Assembly (NCBI GenBank): GCA_025175895.1 | Contig: CM045996.1 | Span: forward strand, 107,621,179-107,685,178 | DNA: 64,000 bases | Direction: 5' to 3' | DNA from: Wurfbainia villosa | Lineage: Eukaryota; Streptophyta; Magnoliopsida; Zingiberales; Zingiberaceae | Shown: piece by piece, positions 57,046 to 64,000 of the stretch | Numbering within the stretch: position 1 is the first letter of the stretch | Layout of the letters: the number at the start of each line of letters is the position of its first letter | Made by a program: the position numbers and the translations under genes | The notes under the pieces: model-generated | The model's database searches: none | Seen by the model: only the letters and a program-made list of their open reading frames with translations | What the model was told of the DNA's origin: nothing

Positions 57046-58372
57046 CATTTGTTGTGCCGCACTCGACCACTATAGACGGTGGTAGTTGGAGTTGTGTGCA
57101 GTTGTCCTGTGTGTGTGGCACTCGACCACTCATTGGTAGTGACTGTCGGAGTGGCCAATAGCAGGGACCCCCATTGTGTAGCTAGCTCTTTACGCTTATA
57201 TGCTACTTGTTCATACTGCCCACTCAGCCACCGCCAAAGTGAGAATTTGTGTGCTGAGAAGTGAGCAACACTGGATCGGTGAGCTATGCATTGTCGTGTT
57301 GTTATGACATTGCAGTCTATATATGTGCTTGGTGTGATTTTGCATTTGTTTGTATTATGCTTGCTGCATTTTGTTGTACATCATCATTCATGCTACTGGC
57401 ATTTTCTATATGGTTGGGTGTGGGATACCTATGTATGAGTTGGTCGGACTATTGGATACCTTTGACCAGTATCACGATGTAGTATGAGTTAGACTAAATT
57501 TATGGTTTGTATCTGTTATAGAATGTTAGTAAGACAATTGTTGATTACAAAGTTAGTATTACTCTTCATGTTGTATTTTGTGGATATATGCTCAGGTTGG
57601 ATGAGTGTAGCATAGCAGACTTTAAGGTATGTCTGCATCTTACATTGTTCAGTTGTTTAGATGGTATATGCATGTATATATATATTATACCAGTGTATAC
57701 CTGTTATATCTTTAGATGGTATATTGTTGAATCTCATGAGATTTATGCTATATATGCATTATCTTTCATATTACCGCTGTGTTTTATACTAACCACCACA
57801 GACCCTGGGTTTTCTTGTCACCCGATAACAGGTAGAAGACTTAGTGACGACTTGGAGCATCGCTAGCCAATCCATCTCATCTCACTTCCGAGATTCTTGG
57901 GATTATTTGGATTTTCTATATGCTTTAGTATGTATTTAGAGTTTATGTGATGTTATGTGTTGTTGGACTTATTTTGTTGGTGTGCACAAGTGTTGTTTCA
58001 AATTTTATGTCAGTATATTCTTATTTTGTGGTAAGTCATACCGGTATGCATTGTTGTGAACTTTGTTATTTCGTTGTGATGTTTTCCCCTGTGAGTTTGA
58101 TATTATATGTATATATGTTGTTGTGGTTGTAGCTGAAAGGCTTTGTATGAACAAGAAATTGTGTCATGTACAGGGAAGATGATATCCGTTTGTTTTACGG
58201 CTCGACATACTCTCGGTGCATGACAGTCCCCCTATAGAGGACTCGGCATCACCTCTTCACTCGAGGCTTATCTGTCGACTACCTGTTGGACTTACCACTC
58301 TTGACATCCGATCTAACCCACCAGGTCTTCCACTAGCTATCCGGTCTGCCTGACCCAACTATTGTTGGGTTT
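57046..58372. other. Unassigned 1.3 kb between B-2 and C-3
   Basis: No repeat of it occurs in the window and I see no convincing gene; the frames are short and hydrophobic by composition. The stretch ACCCTGGGTTTTCTTG, the nearby CACCCGATAACAGGTAG (57800-57835), and the GCATGACAG near 58219 remind me of LTRs of plant chromoviruses (Tekay/Del type), so an old LTR fragment is possible. This is weak. Confidence 0.3.
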
Positions 58373-60559
58373 CCGGCACCGCGGCGTGTGTGTGTTCGAT
58401 CATGTTTCGTAAACATGAGCACAGCGGAAGCAATAAAAATAATAAATACTCCTATTTATTACAACACACACAACACACGCATGCTATTACAACAAGTGTA
58501 GACATAACCGTAAATTAAAATTTGCAATAAAGGAAATTAAACTACGTTATACCTTAGATGACGTGTAGCGGAACGGCATCAACCGAACGATCCTCGTAAG
58601 AATCGCTCTATCCGTATCCACGCCGAGCTCCTCGGGATGACTTCGCTAAGTCACGAGCTTCGTCTTCGTACGGGTTACTAGCCTCGTGTTGAAGACGACG
58701 TGATCGAGAGATGATCACGATCCGAATCCAAATTCGGATCCAAAACGAGTTCTCAAAACTCGCTTCTCCGGAGAGGTGTTCGTCAACCGTTTGACGAATC
58801 CTTCGTCCTCCACCTCAGAGGATTACCGGAGATCAAATCCCCGGTAAGTTAGCCGCTATCGGAGCACTAACCGTCGTCCAAACGACGCTCCGACGAGAGG
58901 AGAAGAAGCTGTCCAGAAAACTGGACAGCTTGGTGGAGGAGTAGGCGCCGGCCTAAACAAGGAGAGAAAAAGCTCACCTTGATGCCGAACCTATAGGAGA
59001 TCACCGGAGGGTCGCCGGAGGTTCACCGGCTGGAGCTTGGACGCCGGCAAGGGTCTTGGACGGCGGCACAAAGCTGGGCGCCGAAATCACCAAGGAGGTG
59101 GGCGGCAACTATGTTGGGCGGCCAAGGTTTAGGGTTTTGGATGATTAGGGTTTAACAATCCCTTAAGCCCACTTTTATAGAGAACTAATTCTCTTAATGG
59201 TTAATGGATCATATCCATAAAGCCCGTTAACCCGCTCCATTAAGATAAGTTAAAATAAACCAAACCATGATGGTTTATTTTAAGTTAAAACGAACCGAAC
59301 CAACTTTTGGTTCATTCGTTTAAAATAAACCAAACCCTTTGCTTTATTCTTATCCATTGGATTAGAACCAAACCATTTTGGTCCATCCATTACATCTTCA
59401 TAAGACGCAGCCCATCCACGCTTCCATTGCGACTGAAACGATTTCATGCTCGCTTTATGTTTGGTCCAACCAAACCTAGTTTCTCTCGGTCTGAGAATCC
59501 AATTCTCAAGCTCGTTTTAAATCCTTTGGATTACACTCGTTGTGCGTGTGACCAAATAGGTTCTCGGTTTATGTTGGCCGTCTATAATTAACCATTAATT
59601 ATAGAACGATCATGAGTGGCACCTAGTAGTACATCATGATCCCCAATTAACCAAAAGATCAACTTGATCCGAACTATTTCTCAAAACCCTTCAAGAGCTT
59701 CGAATGAATCGTGCCCCATTCCCTTCACTCATCTTATACCCACTTGGTTCAGGACATGGTCTATTGTGTCAGTCCCCACTAGGCTGACTACGTCACACCT
59801 AGCCCAAGTATCATTTCCTCGTCCTACGGATTCTAGTTACTCCACATGTATCAAAGAGTACCTTACTCTAAACATGTAATGCTTTGGCCAAAGACTTTAG
59901 TAACAATCCGACGAGAGGCCATGGGTATACATCTCCTCGCAAGGAGTGGTGAATCCTTTATAGGCTATTCAAACACCTTCGATCACGACTTATACCCAAT
60001 CATCCCGGTCCACATCTCCTTAGAGATGTTTGCTTAAGATGTCAAAGCATAAGTCTCCATGATCAAGATGACTTGAATACCGCAAGTCAAAGGAACATCG
60101 CACTTAAGCCACGAAGAACTTCATTGACATATCTATATATGCAGAGAACCATATGAAGTCTTACTTTGGTCACTCCAATGAACTAGTTACCATAACTAGC
60201 ATCCACGATTAACTCCGGACATCACTATGTCTCCAGCCAGTGAGAATCAGCTGCTTGGATACACCAAGGAGTATACCTTGTGCTAGTCTCAACAGAATTG
60301 ATGGTGTCCAGATTCATCAATTCATCGACTAGGGATAATTCCGATACATCACAATTACACATGTAGAGATACTCACTAGTTGTGATCCAATCACAAATTC
60401 TCTCATGCTGTGAATCGTATCGTGGACATTCAGTAAATGAGTTTAAGATCCAATCAAATACATAAAACATGTATACTCAAATAGTGAATCTTCATTTATC
60501 ATATAAATGGTTCATACATAAGGCGATTGCCTTAGGACATCTCTCATATATTACTAACA
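58373..60559 (-). repeat. 3' LTR of C-3
   Basis: 2187 bp, TGTTAGTAATATATG (60559) to GGAAACCCAACA (58373). TATA-like CTATAAAAGT is at 59171-59180, with AACCAAA/TTTGGTT motifs upstream of it at 59250-59380. Confidence 0.92.
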
Positions 60560-60570
60560 GACTCCCACTT
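60560..60570 (-). other. Polypurine tract of C-3
   Basis: AAGTGGGAGTC on the minus strand. Confidence 0.8.
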
Positions 60571-60710
60571 GGCCTAATGCCAATCGCTACGGTATCCAAT
60601 ACCATAAGCACCAACATGACCCTCAAACTTACTTTGAGGTAATGCTTTAGTCAAAGGATCCGCTAAGTTCCTTTCAGAGGGAATTTTCTCGATTTGTATT
60701 TCGTTCCTAC

Positions 60711-61769
60711 TTATGATCTCTCTGATAAGATGATAGCGGTGAAGCACATGTTTGGATCGTTGATGAGACCTTGGCTCTTTCGCCTGTGCAATTGCTCCAT
60801 TGTTATCGCAGTGAGGATTGCTTCAACAATGGCAGGAATCACACCAAGTTCATGAACGAACTTCTTGATCCAAACCGCCTCCTTTGCTGCTTCCGAAGCT
60901 GCAATATATTCTGCCTCAGTGGTAGAATCCGCTACAGTCTCTTGTTTGGAACTTTTCCAACTCACTGCGCCCCCATTCAAGGTGAACACGTATCCAGACT
61001 GAGACCTGGAATCATCCTTGTCTGTCTGGAAGCTGGCATCTGTATACCCGCGTATCACCATGTCCCCTTCTCCATATATTAGGAACACATCCTTAGTTCT
61101 TCTCAAGTACTTAAGGATCGTCTTAACAGCCGCCCAATGATCCATTCCTGGATCAGACTGGTATCTGCTCGTGACACTCAGAGCATACGATACATCGGGC
61201 CTCGTACATAACATAGCATACATGATAGATCCTATTGCGGATGCATAGGGAATCTTACTAAGGTGTACCCCATGCCTGATGGGCAGATAACCTTTCTTGG
61301 ATTCCGACATGCTAAACCTCTTTAGCACTTGGTCTATATATGTAGACTGCGAAAGACCAAGCAACCGTTTCGATCTATCTCTATAGATCTTAATCCCAAG
61401 GATGTAGGTTGCTTCTCCCAGGTCTTTCATGGAGAATGTCTTGGATAACCAAACCTTAACTGACTGTAAGATGGACACATCGTTTCCTATAAGTAATATG
61501 TCATCGACATACAATACTAGGAACACGACTGCACTCCCACTAACCTTCTTGTACACACAAGGTTCGTCTGGATTTTGTGAGAAATCAAACTTTTTGATCG
61601 TCTCATCAAAACGGATATTCCAGCTCCTGGATGCTTGCTTCAATCCATAAATGGATCGTCGCAACTTGCATACCTTGGTTTTATCAACCGATGTGAAACC
61701 CTCAGGTTGTATCATATACACGTCCTCGAGCAAGTTTCCATTAAGGAAAGCGTTACATCCATCTGCCAT
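60711..61769 (-). pseudogene. pol: C-3 reverse transcriptase and RNase H, 352 open codons
   Basis: From FLNGNLLEDVYMIQPEGF through SIYGLKQASRSWNIRFD, the catalytic VLYVDDILLIGND, MKDLGEATYILGIKIYRD, the connection (IPYASAIGSIMYAMLC) and RNase H (GYTDASFQTDKDDSRSQSG, then TEAEYIAASEAAKEAVW). About 19 residues after HLSK are deleted in frame relative to C-1. The first few residues (MADGCNA) arise from a nearby frameshift. Near 60810 another shift throws the YCDNNG catalytic block out of frame, and the N-terminal RT is separate. Confidence 0.88.
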
Positions 61770-64000
61770 ATCTCATAATCATAATGAGCCGCTATGGCAG
61801 GAGCATCCGAATGGATTTAAGCATAGCTACAGGCGAATAGGTTTCGTCATAATCAACACCTTGTTTTTGACGATATCCTTTCGCCACCAATCTAGCCTTA
61901 TAGGTAATCACATTACCATCCATGTCGGTTTTCTTCTTGAAAACCCACTTGCACCCTATAGGCTTTATGCCTTCAGTGGGTCAACCAAGTTCCAAACTTG
62001 GTTTTCTACATGGAATCCATTTCCGACTTCATGGCACCAAGCCACTTATCCCTTTCGAACTTGTCGACTTCTTCATAACTGGTAGGCTCCTCATCATCAA
62101 TGAGTAACACGTCGTTCGATTCACTTACGAGAAATCCATATCTCTCAGGAATATTGCGTGTTCTACCAGATCTACGAAGATGTGATGTTACAATAGGTCC
62201 AATGATTGTTCATCACTATGAGTTGCCTACGCTGTGCTTCACCGTATCTCATTAATGTCTATTTGAGTCTCGAGCCTCCTCAAGCTCGACGACACTCCCA
62301 ATCGCTTTCTTGCAAGAGAAACTCTTTCTCTAGAAACACAAAGATGCCTTGAAACAAACACCTTTTGTTCCACAGATGATAGAATTAGTAACCCCTTGTT
62401 TCCTTAGGGTATCCAATAAATAGACATTTATCGACTTAGCATCCAGCTTTGTCCGACACACCCGCTTCACATAAGCAGACAACCCCATATCTTCAAGTAA
62501 GATACATGAGGTTTCTTACCATTCCATATCTCATATGGAGTAGTTGAGACTACCTTGTAGGCATTCCGCTTAACAAGTAAACAAAGGTCATGCATAACCC
62601 CAAAAGGACTTGGGAAGAGTTGCATGATTCATCATTGACTGACCATGTCCAACAAGGTCCTTATGCCTCGATACACCACCATTATGTCATGTGGTGTATA
62701 GGGCGGAGTCCATCGAGACAATATGCCATTGTCTCTTAGATAATCAAGAAACTCTTGACTTAAGTATTCACCACCTCGATCCGATCAAGTATTTTAATAC
62801 TCTTGTCATGTTGTTTCTCTACTTCATTTCTGAATTCTTTGAACCTTTCAAAGGCTTCACTTGTGTTTCATCAAGAACACATACCCAAACCGTGAGTGAT
62901 CATCTGAAGGTAATGAAGTAGCTATAGCCTCCTAATGCTTGAGTTGACATAGGTCCACATACGCATGTACTAAACCTAGTAACTCTCCCACTGCTCACCT
63001 TTCCAAAGAAAGGTAACTTAGTCATCTTGCCTTTTAAGCATGATTCGCATGTATCGATGAATCCAATTCAACGATTCCGCATTCCACATCGGTAATTCGG
63101 ACATGCGCTTCTTGCTTATATGGCAAGACGACAATGCCACATATAGGAGTCTATGTGATTATCCTTTCGAGCACGCTGTGTTGCTCGCTTCGATATTGAA
63201 AATGTCACCGGATACGCCCAACGATAAATGCCATTACTCAAAGTTCCAGCCCATAAAGTACGCCATTCAAAGTTATATAACAACAATTGTTACTAAACGT
63301 TAAATGGAAACCATTTCTATTTAAGCAGAAATAGAAACAATGTTCTTTATTAGAGAAGGAACATAATAGCAATTGTCCAGCCCAAGACTAGTCCACTAGG
63401 AGCTTCAAAGAATAAGTTCCGATGGCGATCAAGAAGAACCTTTGCTCCATTGCCAACTCGCAAATTTGACTCCTCTCGACAAGTCTTCTTCTATTCCTTA
63501 GCCCTCATGTCATTACATATATGTGAGCTACACCCAAGATCCAATACCCAAGTGTCTAAGGAAATAGAATGACAATCAATAACGAAGATACCAAGAGGAT
63601 GGGGCATCTGATGCCTTCTTCTTCTTCATGGACTCAAGATAAATCTTGCAGCTTTTCGCCAAAGGGCCTTCCTTGCCACATGATGGCAAGTGCCCTTTAT
63701 GGTTCCGCCTTCTTTGCCTTTTTCTTTCCTTTCTTCTCGCTCTTTGCCTTCCTCTTAGAACCTTTCTCGAGGAATCAATTCAATGTAACCGCCTTCTCCT
63801 CATGCTTCATGAAAGGCTCCACAAAGATATCGAGGAGCTCGAATGGTGGATTCCAATTTGTTCATCCGATAGTTCATCACAAATTGAGAAACTCTTGGGC
63901 AAACAATGCAGAATTAAGTCAATACTTAACTCATGATCCATCACAAAACCGAGGGTAGCTAGCCACTGATGTACCTGCTCATCTTTAGCACAAACGCACT
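61770..64000 (-). pseudogene. gag-pol: C-3 gag, protease, integrase and RT N-terminal part, heavily indel-ridden
   Basis: Reading right to left, homology to C-1 is continuous. A gag segment (63960-63600) includes capsid sequence deleted in C-1. Then come a knuckle region (about 63690-63650), protease near 63540-63500, the pre-integrase and integrase core (63150-62640), the integrase end (62600-62440), a linker and the RT start (62090-61780). Small deletions every 50 to 100 bases destroy every frame. Confidence 0.75.

Larger units (their letters stand above)
58373..64000 (-). mobile_element. Ty1/copia element C-3, right end off-window
   Basis: 3' LTR (58373-60559), polypurine tract, and a coding part read from right to left that reaches the gag at the window edge. 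The left flank is actat (58368-58372). The RT/RNase H part is the best preserved of family C; the rest is dense in small indels. Confidence 0.9.

Noticed and set aside
57261..58132. Several short hydrophobic frames that look like membrane proteins
   Set aside because: The T-rich composition gives hydrophobic codons by chance; frames are short, overlapping and without conservation evidence.
59307..59591. Frame of about 95-105 codons seen in three C LTRs (also 17187-17489 and 43182-43502)
   Set aside because: Shared by descent of the LTR and made mostly of the AACCAAA-rich stretch; no independent evidence of coding.

Overview
This window reads as plant nuclear heterochromatin made almost entirely of LTR retrotransposons. 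I found no host protein-coding gene, rRNA or tRNA gene. Plant origin rests on primer-binding sites complementary to initiator-Met tRNA, Ty1/copia polyproteins with plant-type motifs, a Tat-lineage Ty3/gypsy pol with two RNase H domains, and short GT..AG introns. I could not fix the species; a monocot is plausible but unproven.

I name the families A (LTR about 1.2 kb, gag-only), B (LTR about 1.6 kb, gag-only), C (copia, LTR about 2.2 kb), D (copia, LTR about 1.69 kb) and G (Ty3/gypsy, Tat lineage). They are nested six levels deep. B-2 (3' half at 53882-57045) was entered by C-2 (45401-53876, minus). C-2 was entered by A-2 (about 40364-45400, plus). A-2 was entered by G (1114 to about 40331, plus). 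G was entered by C-1 (7330-34184, plus, 5-bp target duplication ctgag). The LTRs of C-1 were then entered by a solo B LTR (7883-9556, duplication atgtc), a complete B-1 (18133-25114, duplication gctcg) and a complete D-1 (25260-34024, duplication aaaat/ataat). Side insertions are a C solo LTR inside the A-2 LTR (42258-44455, duplication gcgca), a complete A-1 inside the C-2 LTR (47757-53186, duplication attct/atttt) and an A LTR in G at the left edge. A separate C-3 element (58373 to beyond the right edge, minus) follows 1.3 kb of unassigned DNA.

No polyprotein is intact; all carry stops or frameshifts. Families A and B carry only gag. Their polypurine tracts, palindrome-rich LTRs and gag C-terminus resemble Sirevirus-type copia elements, so they were probably mobilised by an autonomous relative not present here. 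Families C and D carry decayed gag-protease-integrase-RT-RNase H.

The points most worth a second look are: (1) genes on the antisense strand of G, one with a PF04195-like domain followed by a Ser/Pro-rich region and a coiled coil, joined by short introns; (2) two unrelated tandem arrays, in B LTRs and in G, whose units are hairpins with compensated stem changes; (3) a palindrome-rich LTR block in A and B where the two LTRs of one element differ almost only at the palindromes, which suggests either rapid motif turnover or systematic consensus error; and (4) duplicated LTR-start and polypurine signals in B.
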